64,000 bases of DNA. Source: Sphingomonas kaistensis. Its GTDB lineage: Bacteria > Pseudomonadota > Alphaproteobacteria > Sphingomonadales > Sphingomonadaceae. The notes beneath the pieces were generated by a model that saw only the letters and a list, made by a program, of their open reading frames with translations, was not told where the DNA came from and searched no databases. Location: NCBI RefSeq assembly GCF_011927725.1, contig NZ_JAATJC010000001.1, positions 1-64,000 on the forward strand, in the 5' to 3' direction. Positions within the stretch are counted from its first letter, which is position 1. Each line of letters opens with the position of its first letter. The translations under genes were made by a program, and so were the position numbers. Shown piece by piece: positions 18,288 through 26,830 of the stretch.

Positions 18288-18959
18288 ATGCGCAGCATCG
18301 ACGGCATCGAATGGCAGGTCAGCGACGGCCTCATTCCCTACCCCCGGGCCCTCCTCGACATGGAAGCCCGCGCCGCCGCGGTGCGCGAGGGTACCGCCGC
18401 CGAGCGGGTCTGGCTGATCGAGCATCCACCGTTGTTCACCGCCGGCACCAGCGCCGACCCGGCCGAACTGTTCAACCCGCAGGGCTTTCCGGTCTTCGAT
18501 GCCGGACGCGGCGGGCGCTATACTTATCATGGGCCGGGGCAGCGGGTCGGCTATCTGACCCTCGACCTCGCCGCGCGGGGACGCGACATCCGCTGCTTCG
18601 TCCATGCGCTCGAGGGATGGGTGATCGACGCGCTGGCAGCGCTCGGCGTCGAGGCGCATCGTTCGCCGGGCCGGATCGGCATCTGGACCGGCGAAGGCGC
18701 GGCCGAAGCCAAGATCGGCGCTATCGGGGTCAGGGTGAAGCGGTGGGTGACGCTGCACGGCTTTTCGATCAACCTGGTCCCCGATCTGTCGCATTTCGGC
18801 GGTATCGTGCCGTGTGGAATCGCGACCCACGGGGTCACCAGTATTGCCGCCTTGGGGGTCGACGCCGGCATGTCCGACCTCGACCGGGCACTCGAAAAAG
18901 CCTTCCCGGCCTTCCTCGCAAAACTAGGTCATTCGTCACCCCTCTTGGCGAGCGCGTGA
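18288..18959 (+). CDS. lipB: Octanoyl-[acyl carrier protein]-protein N-octanoyltransferase
   Basis: A 223-residue cytoplasmic enzyme that moves octanoyl groups from ACP to lipoyl domains of E2 and GcvH proteins. Family motifs are [18 protein letters not shown], the lysine in [12 protein letters not shown], and the catalytic cysteine in [16 protein letters not shown]. The ATG at 18288 is preferred over a TTG at 18258 because it gives the typical LipB length. Confidence 0.95.
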   Translation: MRSIDGIEWQVSDGLIPYPRALLDMEARAAAVREGTAAERVWLIEHPPLFTAGTSADPAELFNPQGFPVFDAGRGGRYTYHGPGQRVGYLTLDLAARGRDIRCFVHALEGWVIDALAALGVEAHRSPGRIGIWTGEGAAEAKIGAIGVRVKRWVTLHGFSINLVPDLSHFGGIVPCGIATHGVTSIAALGVDAGMSDLDRALEKAFPAFLAKLGHSSPLLASA

Positions 18960-19033
18960 GGAGCCACTACACAGCCCGCTGATTTGCGACGTGGAAGGCC
19001 ACGCCAGATCGACTTTCTTAGGGAGTGAATCGA

Positions 19034-19294
19034 ATGCGTGCTCTGATCCTGGTCGCCACCGCGGCCCTCGCTCTGTCGGCTTGCAGCAGCAATGAAGCCG
19101 CCAACAACACCGCCATGGAAGAGAACATGGCTGTCGACACCAACGCCGTCGCCGACATGAACGCGATGGACGCCAACATGACCATGGACGCCAACATGAC
19201 CATGGACAGCAACATGGCTGCCGACGCCAACATGGCTGCCGACGCCAACATGATGGCCAACGACGCCAACATGATGATGAACAACGCGATGTAA
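19034..19294 (+). CDS. Small asparagine/methionine-rich lipoprotein with DANM repeats
   Basis: An 86-residue product with a lipoprotein signal (MRALILVATAALALSAC, lipid site at C17) followed by a low-complexity chain of Asp, Ala, Asn and Met. The unit DANM, variously spaced by TM, AA or MA, recurs from residue 46 to 80. No domain is known. Similar sphingomonad proteins have been annotated by chance as circumsporozoite-like because of the asparagine repeats. AGGGAG lies upstream of the ATG and a strong terminator follows, so it is a single-gene transcript. Confidence 0.75.
   Translation: MRALILVATAALALSACSSNEAANNTAMEENMAVDTNAVADMNAMDANMTMDANMTMDSNMAADANMAADANMMANDANMMMNNAM
19169..19273 (+). 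repeat. In-frame degenerate repeats encoding DANM units
   Basis: GACGCCAACATG recurs five times, separated mostly by 6 nt, inside the small lipoprotein gene. The repeats stay in frame. Confidence 0.85.
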
Positions 19295-19334
19295 GTCGCT
19301 TCCGGGATCCTTCGGGAACCCGGATGTTCTCGGG

Positions 19335-19370
19335 AAAGGGGCCGTCGGCATCACGCCGGCGGCCCCTTTT
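19335..19370 (+). terminator. Strong intrinsic terminator
   Basis: AAAGGGGCCGTCGGC pairs with GCCGGCGGCCCCTTT over 15 bp (one G-U pair) around the 5 nt loop ATCAC and is followed by T residues. It closes the DANM lipoprotein transcript. Confidence 0.9.
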
Positions 19371-19402
19371 CTGTTGCGGACAAAGCGGCTAGCCCCTCCC
19401 CC

Positions 19403-19663
19403 ATGTCGCGCAGCTTCCTCCCACTCGCCCTCGTGCCGCTCCTGCTTCTCGCCGGGTGCGGCGACAAGCAGCCCGCCACGGTCAACGAAAGCGTCGGGGA
19501 CGCCGGGCTTGAGCAGGTGAACGTGGTCGCCGGCGACGTCACCGCGATCGATGCCGCCACCGCCGACGATTCGCGCATGGCAAACGACATGCCACCGCCC
19601 GCCTTCGATGCGAACGACGCCGGGCCGGCCAATCAAGCGAACGAAAGCGACAACGAAGCCTGA
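19403..19663 (+). CDS. Small acidic lipoprotein
   Basis: An 86-residue product with a lipoprotein signal (SFLPLALVPLLLLAGC) and an acidic, alanine/aspartate/asparagine-rich tail with no known domain (for example GDVTAIDAATADDSRMANDMPPP). It resembles the preceding DANM lipoprotein in size, export signal and composition, and may be a diverged paralogue. It is convergent with queE, 7 bp away. The function is unknown. Confidence 0.65.
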   Translation: MSRSFLPLALVPLLLLAGCGDKQPATVNESVGDAGLEQVNVVAGDVTAIDAATADDSRMANDMPPPAFDANDAGPANQANESDNEA

Positions 19664-19670
19664 GTTCGCC

Positions 19671-20297
19671 TCAGGCGAGGCCCACGATCTTGTGGGCCTG
19701 CAGGGTCAGCCGCCAGCGCGGCCGCTCCATCGCCACCGCGACTGCAGCCTCGACGCTGCCTTCCGGCCCGTCCATCGGCTGGATCAGGAAGTGGCGAAAA
19801 TCCCAGCGCTCGATCTCGGCAAGGTCAATTCCCGCCTGGGGCCAGACCAGCTTCAGCTCGTCGCCCGACCGCTGGACCACCTCGGTCCCGGCCTTGGGAC
19901 TGACGCACAGCCAGTCGATCCCGGGAGTCGCGGCAAGCGTCCCGTTGCTTTCCGCCGCAATCCGGAATCCGCGCGCATGCAAGGCGTCGACTAACGCGGC
20001 GTCCAGCTGCAGCATTGGCTCGCCCCCGGTCACCACCACCAGCCGCTGCTCGGGCCCCTCGCCCCACAGGCGTTCGACCAGGTCGGCAAGCGCCTCGGCG
20101 GTGGCGAACTTGCCGCCATTCACCCCGTCGGTGCCGACGAAATCGGTATCGCAGAAGCGGCACTGCGCCGCGGCGCGACCGGCCTCGCGCCCGCTCCACA
20201 AATTGCATCCGGCAAAGCGCAGGAACACCGCACGCGAACCGCTCTGCACCCCTTCGCCCTGCAGCGTCAGGAAGCATTCCTTGACCGCATAGGTCAT
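19671..20297 (-). CDS. queE: 7-carboxy-7-deazaguanine synthase (radical SAM)
   Basis: A 208-residue radical SAM enzyme that rearranges 6-carboxytetrahydropterin to 7-carboxy-7-deazaguanine in the queuosine pathway. The cluster motif is C31-x14-C46-x2-C49, the variant spacing known from Burkholderia QueE, instead of the usual CX3CX2C. GGEP follows near residue 91. The ATG at 20297 overlaps the queC stop by 4 nt (ATGA), so translation is coupled. Confidence 0.93.
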   Translation of the reverse strand: MTYAVKECFLTLQGEGVQSGSRAVFLRFAGCNLWSGREAGRAAAQCRFCDTDFVGTDGVNGGKFATAEALADLVERLWGEGPEQRLVVVTGGEPMLQLDAALVDALHARGFRIAAESNGTLAATPGIDWLCVSPKAGTEVVQRSGDELKLVWPQAGIDLAEIERWDFRHFLIQPMDGPEGSVEAAVAVAMERPRWRLTLQAHKIVGLA

Positions 20298-20980
20298 GGT
20301 GCCGCCGCGTAGCGGGTCGGATCGGGCAGCCCCGCTTCCTCGAATCCCCGGGAGCGCAGGCGGCAGGCGTCGCAGGTTCCGCACGCTCCGCCATCGGCGC
20401 CCGGATCGTAGCAGCTGTGACTCAGCCCTGCATCGAGTCCCAGCCGCGCCGCTTCGCGCGCGATATCGGCCTTGGTCATCTCCTGCAGCGGGGCGTGGAT
20501 GGTGAAGGGATCGCCTTCGACTCCGGCCTTGGTCGCAAGGTTGGCAAGGCCCTCGAACGCGGCGACGAAATCGGGCCGGCAATCGGGGTAGCCCGAATAA
20601 TCGAGCGCGTTGACGCCCACGAACAGGTCGCGCGCGCCGCTCGCCTCGGCAAGGCCCAACGCCAGACTGAGGAAGATGGTGTTGCGCGCAGGGACGTAGG
20701 TGACCGGAATGCCCTCTCCCACGCCGTCCTTGGGGACCGCGACATCGGCGGTCAGCGCGGAGCCGCCGAACGCGCGCAGGTCGAGCGGCAGCACGACGTG
20801 ACGGTCGGCCAGGTCGGCCGCGATCCGCTTCGCCGCCTCCAGCTCGACCCGGTGCCGCTGGCCATAATCGACCGTCAGCGCGCAGACCCGGAAGCCCCGC
20901 TCCCGCGCCAGCGCGGCGCAGACCATGGAGTCGAGCCCGCCCGACAGCAGGACAACGGCGGTGGGTGGGGTAGCAGTCAT
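20294..20980 (-). CDS. queC: 7-cyano-7-deazaguanine (preQ0) synthase
   Basis: A 228-residue ATP-dependent enzyme that converts 7-carboxy-7-deazaguanine to preQ0. The PP-loop is [11 protein letters not shown] near residue 10. [14 protein letters not shown] and the zinc cysteines at the C-terminus (SCYDP, then CGTCDAC) are typical. The ATG at 20980 is chosen because the upstream extension is antisense-like low-complexity sequence. It leads queC-queE. I see no preQ1 riboswitch upstream. Confidence 0.94.
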   Translation of the reverse strand: MTATPPTAVVLLSGGLDSMVCAALARERGFRVCALTVDYGQRHRVELEAAKRIAADLADRHVVLPLDLRAFGGSALTADVAVPKDGVGEGIPVTYVPARNTIFLSLALGLAEASGARDLFVGVNALDYSGYPDCRPDFVAAFEGLANLATKAGVEGDPFTIHAPLQEMTKADIAREAARLGLDAGLSHSCYDPGADGGACGTCDACRLRSRGFEEAGLPDPTRYAAAP

Positions 20981-21034
20981 GGCGCGCGGGCCCATAGGAC
21001 GGGGGGATTCGAAAGGCAAAATCCGGCGCCCCGA

Positions 21035-21063
21035 AAAAGAAGGGCCGCCCCGAAGGGCGGCCC
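21035..21063 (-). terminator. Intrinsic terminator with UUCG tetraloop
   Basis: On the minus strand GGGCCGCCC-TTCG-GGGCGGCCC forms a 9 bp stem closed by a UUCG loop, then TTCTTTTT. It ends the transcript of the small secreted protein at 21157-21558 and insulates queC. Confidence 0.9.
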
Positions 21064-21156
21064 AGGTTCGGGCTCGATGGCCCGTCAGGGAGGAAAGCGT
21101 GCCCGACCAGGGGCCGGGCACCGCATCTTCCTAGCAGCTTATGGTTAAACAGCGCC

Positions 21157-21558
21157 TTAACGTCGACCGGAAATAGGACATTCTCCGACCCGCCGGGCAT
21201 AAATATTGAGGTCGAAGGGCTCCCCGCGGTGAAATCCCTGGGTTTCGATCTTGAGCGAGCGCGGCGTGGTGACGGTGATCTCCGACCGGCCGAAGTCGCC
21301 CGCTCCGCATTCCAGCGCCATCAGCAATCGCCGCGGCGAATTGACCAGGATCGTCCGGTTGCAGCGGTCGCCGGCATGGGCATAGGTCGCCAGCAGCTGG
21401 ATATCGCGCAAGCAGCCGCGCCGGGCCCCGCGCCCGGTCGCATCGCGGCTGACTTCCCACAGGCCGGGCTCCACCCCCGGCAGGACCGAGGGTGCCTGCG
21501 CAGCCCCGGCCCATCCGCCGGCCAGCACCGCAAGCAACAGAAAGGGTGCGACTCTCAT
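21157..21558 (-). CDS. Secreted protein resembling DUF3617
   Basis: A 133-residue exported protein. A signal peptide (MRVAPFLLLAVLAGGWAGAAQA) is followed by GVEPGLWEVSR, the PGLWE start typical of the DUF3617 family, and four cysteines that could form two disulfides (GCLRD, DRCNR, ECGAGD, ECPIS). Its role is unknown. It follows hslO by 26 bp on the same strand and may be cotranscribed; a UUCG terminator ends the unit. Confidence 0.65.
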   Translation of the reverse strand: MRVAPFLLLAVLAGGWAGAAQAPSVLPGVEPGLWEVSRDATGRGARRGCLRDIQLLATYAHAGDRCNRTILVNSPRRLLMALECGAGDFGRSEITVTTPRSLKIETQGFHRGEPFDLNIYARRVGECPISGRR

Positions 21559-21584
21559 TCCGGCGCTTTTATCACGCTTCCGTT

Positions 21585-22478
21585 TCAATCGAAGACTAAC
21601 GGAAAGCTGGTCGAGCAGAATTCGCAATCCACCCGGATCACGCCCTCGTCATTCTTCATCTGCTCGCGCTCGTCCTCGGGAAATCGAGCGATGACCGAAC
21701 GGACATAGTCGGGATCGCAGCGGCACCCGCGCGACAGCGGCGCGCCCGGCACCACGCGGACTTCCTCTTCCTCGTGGAACAGGCGCCACACCAGGGCGTC
21801 GAGCGACAGGGTTTCGTCGGTCAGCTCATCGGGGCGGACCGATCCGGCCAGCACCGCGACATGGTCCCAGTCCGGATGGTCAAGCCGGGTGTGCAGCCGC
21901 TCGCGTCCTTCCTCACCCTCGGGCAGGTGCTGGAACAGGATTCCGCCGGCAACCCAGCCGTCTTCCTTTCGCTCGGCCGCAAGGCGGACGATCGAGGGGA
22001 TCTGCTCGGACTGGCTGAAATAGCTTTGCGCCGCAGCGCCCAGGCTTTCGCCCTCCAGCGGCACGATGCCCTGATAGCGCTCCTGCGTCGCCGGCTGGTC
22101 GAAGGTGATCGCAAGATAGCCTTCGCCGAACAGCGTCTTGAGCGTCGGGGCGTGGGCGGCATCGGCCAGCTTGACGGGATCGTGGCGGACATAGCCGCGC
22201 AATTCGCCGCCCTTGTAGTCGCAGACCAGCAGGTCGACGACTCCGCCCTGGGTCTGCGCCTGGAGCGTCAGTTGCCCGCCGGGGTCCTTGAGCAACGATC
22301 CCAGCAACGCGGTCAGTGCCAGCGCCTCGGCCAGCAGCTTCTCGATCGGCGGGGGATAGGCATGGGCGGACAGGATCGTGCGCAGCGCAGGGCCGATGCG
22401 GGCGGCACGGCCGCGGGCGTGACGCGCCGGAACGGTCACGCCGAGGGCGGCATCGAGAGTAAGGATTTCGGGGGTCAT
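21585..22478 (-). CDS. hslO: Hsp33 redox-regulated chaperone
   Basis: A 297-residue cytoplasmic holdase activated by oxidation. The zinc-binding C-terminal motif CRCDPDY followed by CEFCSTSF (CXC then CXXC) is intact. The body contains GQLTLQAQTQGGVVDLLVCDYKGGELRGYVRHD, typical of Hsp33. The ATG at 22478 gives the normal length. Confidence 0.94.
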   Translation of the reverse strand: MTPEILTLDAALGVTVPARHARGRAARIGPALRTILSAHAYPPPIEKLLAEALALTALLGSLLKDPGGQLTLQAQTQGGVVDLLVCDYKGGELRGYVRHDPVKLADAAHAPTLKTLFGEGYLAITFDQPATQERYQGIVPLEGESLGAAAQSYFSQSEQIPSIVRLAAERKEDGWVAGGILFQHLPEGEEGRERLHTRLDHPDWDHVAVLAGSVRPDELTDETLSLDALVWRLFHEEEEVRVVPGAPLSRGCRCDPDYVRSVIARFPEDEREQMKNDEGVIRVDCEFCSTSFPLVFD

Positions 22479-22516
22479 GCAGGGGAGATAGGAAGCCCCC
22501 CTGCCGACCTCAACCG

Positions 22517-22708
22517 TTAGACGGAACGTGCCTCGCGGGCTGCCTCATTGGCATCGCGGTGGGCATTGGTGCGGGTCAGGCGCTCGGCCATGGCTTCCCA
22601 GGCTTCGGCGGCTTCCAGGTTGCGGCGCTTGACGTTCTCGAGGCTGGCGGCATCGGCGTCGCGGCGGCACTCGGCGGCGCGCTCGGAATAGAATTGGAGG
22701 GTGGACAT
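22517..22708 (-). CDS. Small hypothetical helical protein
   Basis: A 63-residue hydrophilic product, MSTLQFYSERAAECRRDAD onward, almost wholly predicted helical and rich in Ala, Arg and Glu. The start resembles many small sphingomonad proteins of unknown function that begin with FYxxRAAEC. No domain is known. It lies between cspA and hslO on the same strand; a hairpin separates it from cspA. Confidence 0.55.
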   Translation of the reverse strand: MSTLQFYSERAAECRRDADAASLENVKRRNLEAAEAWEAMAERLTRTNAHRDANEAAREARSV

Positions 22709-22754
22709 CGGGGGCTGTCTTCCTTCGCTGGGGGTGGACAGGAGAGTGAAAGAA

Positions 22755-22788
22755 AACGGCCCGCACGCCATCACACAAGCGGGCCGTT
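22755..22788 (-). terminator. Intrinsic terminator after cspA
   Basis: AACGGCCCGC/GCGGGCCGTT forms a 10 bp stem with a 14 nt loop. On the minus strand it is followed by TTTCTTTCAC and begins 18 bp after the cspA stop. Confidence 0.8.
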
Positions 22789-22805
22789 CCCCTTTGACTC
22801 AGGCT

Positions 22806-23012
22806 TTAAGCGCTCTGCAGATTCACAGCGCTCGCGCGACCATCACGGCCGCTCTGCAGCTCGTACTGAACCTTCTGGTCCCGATCGAGCGTACGCATGC
22901 CGGCCGCTTCAACCGCCGAAATGTGAACAAAAGCGTCGCCGCTTCCGTCCTCGGGCGAGATGAAGCCATAGCCCTTGTCGGCGTTGAAGAATTTGACGGT
23001 TCCGGTGATCAT
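22806..23012 (-). CDS. CspA-family cold shock protein
   Basis: A 68-residue cold-shock-domain protein that binds single-stranded RNA and DNA. RNP1 is KGYGFISP and RNP2 is DAFVHIS. GAAGGA precedes the ATG. The 299 bp upstream, shared with the divergent yceI-like gene, contains no other gene and probably holds a long 5' leader, as many csp genes have. A good terminator follows. Confidence 0.93.
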   Translation of the reverse strand: MITGTVKFFNADKGYGFISPEDGSGDAFVHISAVEAAGMRTLDRDQKVQYELQSGRDGRASAVNLQSA

Positions 23013-23311
23013 GGTGGTAGTCCTTCTCGTAGCGCCACCCGAGTGCCGGGCAGCACGCTAGGAGCAGCATGGAGAGAAGGAGTAAGGAGCCGCAAAGCGC
23101 CGTAGACCGTCAAAACTTGCGACTGATAGCCATCTCCATATACGCTTCGGCGCCCGAAATTACAACCTTGGTTCCCGTTCGGTCTCTTCAAAGGCGGCTG
23201 GGGGCAGCCCTTGCGAGCGGGTCACAGCCATGTGCCTTCTTGCGATCGGGGCCGGGCACGCGCAGTTACGTGGTTACGAAAGAATACCATCCAACAGGAG
23301 CTCCGAACCCC

Positions 23312-23923
23312 ATGACCAAGCGCCTCGCCTTTGCCGCTGCACTGACCCTTGCCGGCACCGCCGCCATCGCGGCCCAGCCCGCACCGCCGGCGCCGGCCGC
23401 CGCCGCCAAGTCCGTCCAGGCCGGTCGCTACACGGTGGACGCCAACCACACGCAGGTCGTCTGGTCGGTCGATCACTTCGGCTTCAGCCGCCTGTACGGG
23501 ATGGTCGGCGCGATGAGCGGGACGCTCGACATCGATCCCTCCAACCCCCGCGCCGCCAAGGTCGCGATCGACATTCCGTTGTCGGGGTTGACCGTCACCT
23601 CGCCCGGCTTCGCCAAGCACCTCGCCACCGCCGACCTGTTTGACACCGCCAAGTTCCCGACCGCCCGCTTCGTGTCGCGCAGCGTGACCGTTCGCGGAAC
23701 CCAGGCGACCATTGCCGGCGACCTTACCCTGCGCGGCGTGACCAAGCCGCTCACGCTCGACGCCCGCCTCCACGGCGCCGGCGCCAACCCGATGAACAAG
23801 AAGCAGACGGTCGGCTTCTCCGCCACCGCCAGGCTGAAGCGCAGCGACTTCAACCTCGGCTACGCGGTCCCGGCGGTGTCGGACGAGGTCAACCTCGAGA
23901 TCACCGCCGCCTTTGAGAAGTAA
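23312..23923 (+). CDS. YceI-family periplasmic lipid-binding protein
   Basis: A 203-residue exported protein. A signal peptide (MTKRLAFAAALTLAGTAAIAAQ) and an alanine/proline-rich spacer lead to a YceI beta-barrel (GRYTVDANHTQVVWSVDHFGFS, then KVAIDIPLSGL and FVSRSVTVRG). YceI proteins bind polyisoprenoids or other amphiphiles in the periplasm. CAGGAG lies upstream of the ATG at 23312. It is divergent from the cold shock gene. Confidence 0.88.
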   Translation: MTKRLAFAAALTLAGTAAIAAQPAPPAPAAAAKSVQAGRYTVDANHTQVVWSVDHFGFSRLYGMVGAMSGTLDIDPSNPRAAKVAIDIPLSGLTVTSPGFAKHLATADLFDTAKFPTARFVSRSVTVRGTQATIAGDLTLRGVTKPLTLDARLHGAGANPMNKKQTVGFSATARLKRSDFNLGYAVPAVSDEVNLEITAAFEK

Positions 23924-23987
23924 GCGAGGGATCGGGCGGCCGGACCGGCACCTCGCCTCCGGTCGCCCTTCTTACCCACGACGGCGC

Positions 23988-24845
23988 TCAGCGCGGCGCC
24001 TGCGGGCTTTCCGGTCCTAGCATCCGAACCGCGTCCGTTACCAACGGATGATCCGGATCCAACTTGCGCGCCGCGCCAATGTCGGCGGCCGCCCGTTCAC
24101 GGTCCCCGGCCATCAGGAAGGCGAGACCGCGCCCCGCCAGCGGCCGTGCCTCCCCCGGCAGCCGCTCGACCGCGCGGGTCAGGTTGACGATCGCGTCCTG
24201 CGGCTTTCGCACCCACAGGTCGACCATCCCCAGTTCCAGCCAGCCGTTGCCCCGGTCGGGCTCCAGCGCGACATAGGCCTCTAAGGACAGTCGCGCCTGT
24301 TCAAAGTCGCCGTTCGCAACCATCAGCGCGGCACTGTTCCAGTGCGCAGCACTGTCCTCCGGATAGCCGCTGAGCGATCGGCCATAGGCGCCGATCGCAG
24401 CCCGCCGCAGAAGCGTCGCCTGCTCCCGTTCGCCCAGCAACGAATGGGCATGCGCCTGGGTCGCCCGGGCAAGCCCGAGATCGAAGCCCCACGGCCTTGC
24501 TTCGGCGATCCAGCGGTCGCAGGCGGCGATGACGTCGTACGGAGTGCGGTCGGGCCGATCGGCAAGGCAGGCGTCGCGGAACGGGCGCTCGTGCACCCGT
24601 CGCCGTTCCGCCTGCAGAGCGGCCATGCTTCCGACCACCAGCCCACCCGCCAGCAGGCCATTGTATATTAGCGACACCCAGAACCTCTTGGGTTCGCGCC
24701 GCCGATCATAGGGCTCGTTCCGATAATAGCGGATCATCGGCACGATCCGGCCGCGCCGGAAGCCGCGCACGCAGTAGATTAGCAGGCCGACGCCGAAGGC
24801 CGCGAAGGCGCCGGCGATCAGCCAGGGCGTCAGGTCGACGCTCAA
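23988..24845 (-). CDS. Membrane-anchored TPR-repeat protein
   Basis: A 285-residue protein. Two hydrophobic segments near the N-terminus (WLIAGAFAAFGVGLLIYCV and FWVSLIYNGLLAGGLVVGSMAAL) are followed by about four TPR-like repeats, such as SAAHWNSAALMVANGDFEQARLS and RPLAGRGLAFLMAGDRERAAADI. TPR domains hold protein partners; none is known here. The TTG start overlaps the argD stop (TTGA), which implies translational coupling with argD, although no arginine role is suggested by the sequence. Confidence 0.8.
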   Translation of the reverse strand: MSVDLTPWLIAGAFAAFGVGLLIYCVRGFRRGRIVPMIRYYRNEPYDRRREPKRFWVSLIYNGLLAGGLVVGSMAALQAERRRVHERPFRDACLADRPDRTPYDVIAACDRWIAEARPWGFDLGLARATQAHAHSLLGEREQATLLRRAAIGAYGRSLSGYPEDSAAHWNSAALMVANGDFEQARLSLEAYVALEPDRGNGWLELGMVDLWVRKPQDAIVNLTRAVERLPGEARPLAGRGLAFLMAGDRERAAADIGAARKLDPDHPLVTDAVRMLGPESPQAPR

Positions 24846-26032
24846 GCCGCCTCGGCCGGCACCTCATAATCCGCCGACGCTGCGCTCAGGCCATCGACGA
24901 AGGCGCGGATGTCATTGTCGTCGATGATCAGCGGCGGGAGGACGCGCACCACATTGTCGCCAGCCGCCACCGTCAGGATGCCGCGGGTGCGCAGATAACC
25001 GACGAACGCACGGCTGTCGGTCTTCATCTTGATGCCGAGCATCAGGCCCATGCCGCGGACGCTTTCGAACAAGCCGTCGTGGTTGGGGATCATCTGCTCC
25101 AGGGCCGCGCGCAGCCGCTGCCCGGTCTCGCGGACCTGCGCCAGGAATTCGGGCGTCGAGACGACGTCCAGCACCGCATTGCCCGCCGCCATCGCCAGCG
25201 GATTGCCGCCGTAGGTGCTGCCGTGGGTGCCGATCACCATTCCGCTCGCCGCCTTTTCGGTGGCCAGGCAGGCGCCCAGCGGGAAGCCGCCGCCGATGCC
25301 CTTGGCGGTCGCAAGGATGTCCGGCTCGATCCCATATTGTTCGTAGGCGTAAAGGCTGCCGGTGCGCGCCACGCCGCACTGCACCTCGTCCAGTACCAGC
25401 ATCAGGTCATGCTCGTCGCAGGCCTTGCGCAGGCCGGCCATGAACTCCTGGCTCGCCGGACGGATGCCGCCCTCGCCCTGCACCGGCTCGAGCAGGAAGC
25501 CCGCGGTATTCTCGTCGATCGCCGCAAGCGCCGCGTCCAGATCGTCGAACGCCACCACCTCGAAGCCCTCGAGCAACGGCGCGAAGCCGTCGCGCAGCTT
25601 GACCTGGTCGGTCGCCGAGATCGTCGCCATGGTCCGCCCGTGGAAGGCGTTGGAGAAAGTGATCAGCTTGTTCTTGTGCGGATTGCCCGCCGCATGATGA
25701 TAGCGGCGCGCGGTCTTGATCGCGCATTCCACCGCTTCGGCGCCCGAATTGGTGAAGAACACCGTGTCGGCAAAGGTCAGGTCGACCAGCCGTTGCGCCA
25801 GGCTTTCGCCCTGCGGGCTGCCGTACAGGTTCGACACGTGCATCAGCGTCTCGGCCTGCCTCTGGATCGCGCCGATCAGATGCGGATGGCTGTGGCCGAG
25901 CAGGTTGACCGCGATGCCGCTGGCGAAATCGAGATAGCGCTCGCCGCCCTCGCCGATCAGCCACACGCCTTCGCCTCGGACCGGCCGCACCTCGCAACGC
26001 GGATAGACGGGCATGAGCGGCGTGATGGCCAT
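24842..26032 (-). CDS. argD: Acetylornithine / succinyldiaminopimelate aminotransferase
   Basis: A 396-residue class III PLP aminotransferase. Motifs are FTNSGAEAVECAIKTARRY, FHGRT, DEVQCGVARTG and the PLP lysine in TAKGIGGGFPLGA. It makes N-acetylornithine in arginine synthesis and often also serves lysine synthesis. argF, commonly next in alphaproteobacteria, is absent; a TPR protein follows with overlapping codons. A terminator for the upstream gene lies before it. Confidence 0.92.
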   Translation of the reverse strand: MAITPLMPVYPRCEVRPVRGEGVWLIGEGGERYLDFASGIAVNLLGHSHPHLIGAIQRQAETLMHVSNLYGSPQGESLAQRLVDLTFADTVFFTNSGAEAVECAIKTARRYHHAAGNPHKNKLITFSNAFHGRTMATISATDQVKLRDGFAPLLEGFEVVAFDDLDAALAAIDENTAGFLLEPVQGEGGIRPASQEFMAGLRKACDEHDLMLVLDEVQCGVARTGSLYAYEQYGIEPDILATAKGIGGGFPLGACLATEKAASGMVIGTHGSTYGGNPLAMAAGNAVLDVVSTPEFLAQVRETGQRLRAALEQMIPNHDGLFESVRGMGLMLGIKMKTDSRAFVGYLRTRGILTVAAGDNVVRVLPPLIIDDNDIRAFVDGLSAASADYEVPAEAA

Positions 26033-26055
26033 GAAACGGGCTCCTGGAGAACAAA

Positions 26056-26094
26056 AGAAAAAGGGCGCGGCCCCCGAGGTGGGAGCCGCGCCCT
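26056..26094 (-). terminator. Intrinsic terminator before argD
   Basis: AGGGCGCGGC/GCCGCGCCCT forms a 10 bp stem on the minus strand followed by TTTTTCTTTTG. It ends the transcript of the repeat-containing secreted protein. Confidence 0.85.
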
Positions 26095-26139
26095 CTTAGC
26101 CCGGGCCGAGGGGAAGGTTAACCCCTCGGCTCGTGCCGC

Positions 26140-26709
26140 TTAGCGGCGGTAGGGATAACCCTCGCGGCGATCGTCGATCCCGTTGCGGTTATTGTCGATG
26201 AACCCCTCGCGGCGATCGTCGACGCCGTTGCGGTTCAGGTCGACATAGCCATCGCGGTTGTCGCGAATGCCGTCCCGGTCGCGGTCGCGGCCGCCGCCGA
26301 CACCGCGGCCATAGCCGTTGCCGTAGCGGTTGTTGCCATCACGGGCCTGGATCGCGATGCGCTGCTGCAACTGCGCGAAGCGATTGTCGAGGTCACGCTG
26401 CTCGCTCGCGTTGATCCCGTTGCGGGCATAGCTGCGGGTGCGGTTCTGCAGGTCGATCGCGGCGGCGCGCAGGCGGCTGGCCTCACGCTCGCTGATCCGG
26501 TCACGTCCGTCGAAACGCTCGACCCGCTGACGCAGCTGATCGGCACGGCTAATGTAGAACTGCACCAGCTGCTGCTGGTTCTGATAGCCGTACTGCTGAC
26601 CGTACTGCGGGTAATAGCCGGGCTGCTGGCCATAATAGCCCTGGGCGCTGGCAGGAGTGGCGGCGGCGACGGCGGCAAGACCGGCGGCGGCAAACAGGAA
26701 CTTCTTCAT
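26140..26709 (-). CDS. Secreted protein with Asp/Asn-rich calcium-binding-like repeats
   Basis: A 189-residue exported protein. Signal peptide MKKFLFAAAGLAAVAAATPASAQ is followed by a Tyr/Gln/Gly-rich stretch, a helical region (residues ~50-120) and a C-terminal run of Asp/Asn-rich loops: DRDRDGIRDNRDGYVD, then two 15-residue units NRNGVDDRREGFIDN and NRNGIDDRREGYPY. These resemble EF-hand or thrombospondin type 3 calcium loops. Calcium binding and a surface role are inference. GGGAGAG precedes the ATG at 26709. Confidence 0.8.
   Translation of the reverse strand: MKKFLFAAAGLAAVAAATPASAQGYYGQQPGYYPQYGQQYGYQNQQQLVQFYISRADQLRQRVERFDGRDRISEREASRLRAAAIDLQNRTRSYARNGINASEQRDLDNRFAQLQQRIAIQARDGNNRYGNGYGRGVGGGRDRDRDGIRDNRDGYVDLNRNGVDDRREGFIDNNRNGIDDRREGYPYRR
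26161..26250 (-). repeat. Two tandem 45-bp units encoding 15-residue repeats
   Basis: CTCGCGGCGATCGTCGA begins at 26161 and again at 26206, giving a 45 bp period with good conservation in the rest of the unit. The repeats encode the DDRREG-type loops of the secreted protein. Confidence 0.85.
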
Positions 26710-26830
26710 GAGCTTACTCTCCCTCATCGAGGCTTGATGAGAGAAGTTCTACGCCCCGTCATGGTTCCGCAGGCTGAACATGCCCGTTATCTCTTGTTCA
26801 GCGCTCGAAACGACCAAGTGGCTGAAAAGC

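Noticed and set aside
20981..21034. preQ1 riboswitch before queC
   Set aside because: The short leader lacks the compact stem plus A-rich tail of preQ1-I and is too short for the larger classes.
19671..21200. A single 509-codon frame that could suggest a queC-queE fusion or longer QueE
   Set aside because: The queC protein is read in another frame with intact motifs, and the queE start overlaps its stop by ATGA. The extension is antisense-like arginine-rich sequence.
26773..26802. Hairpin GCTGAACA/TGTTCAGC after the ABC-2 permease gene
   Set aside because: The 8 bp stem has a 14 nt loop and no T-run; I cannot claim termination or regulation.
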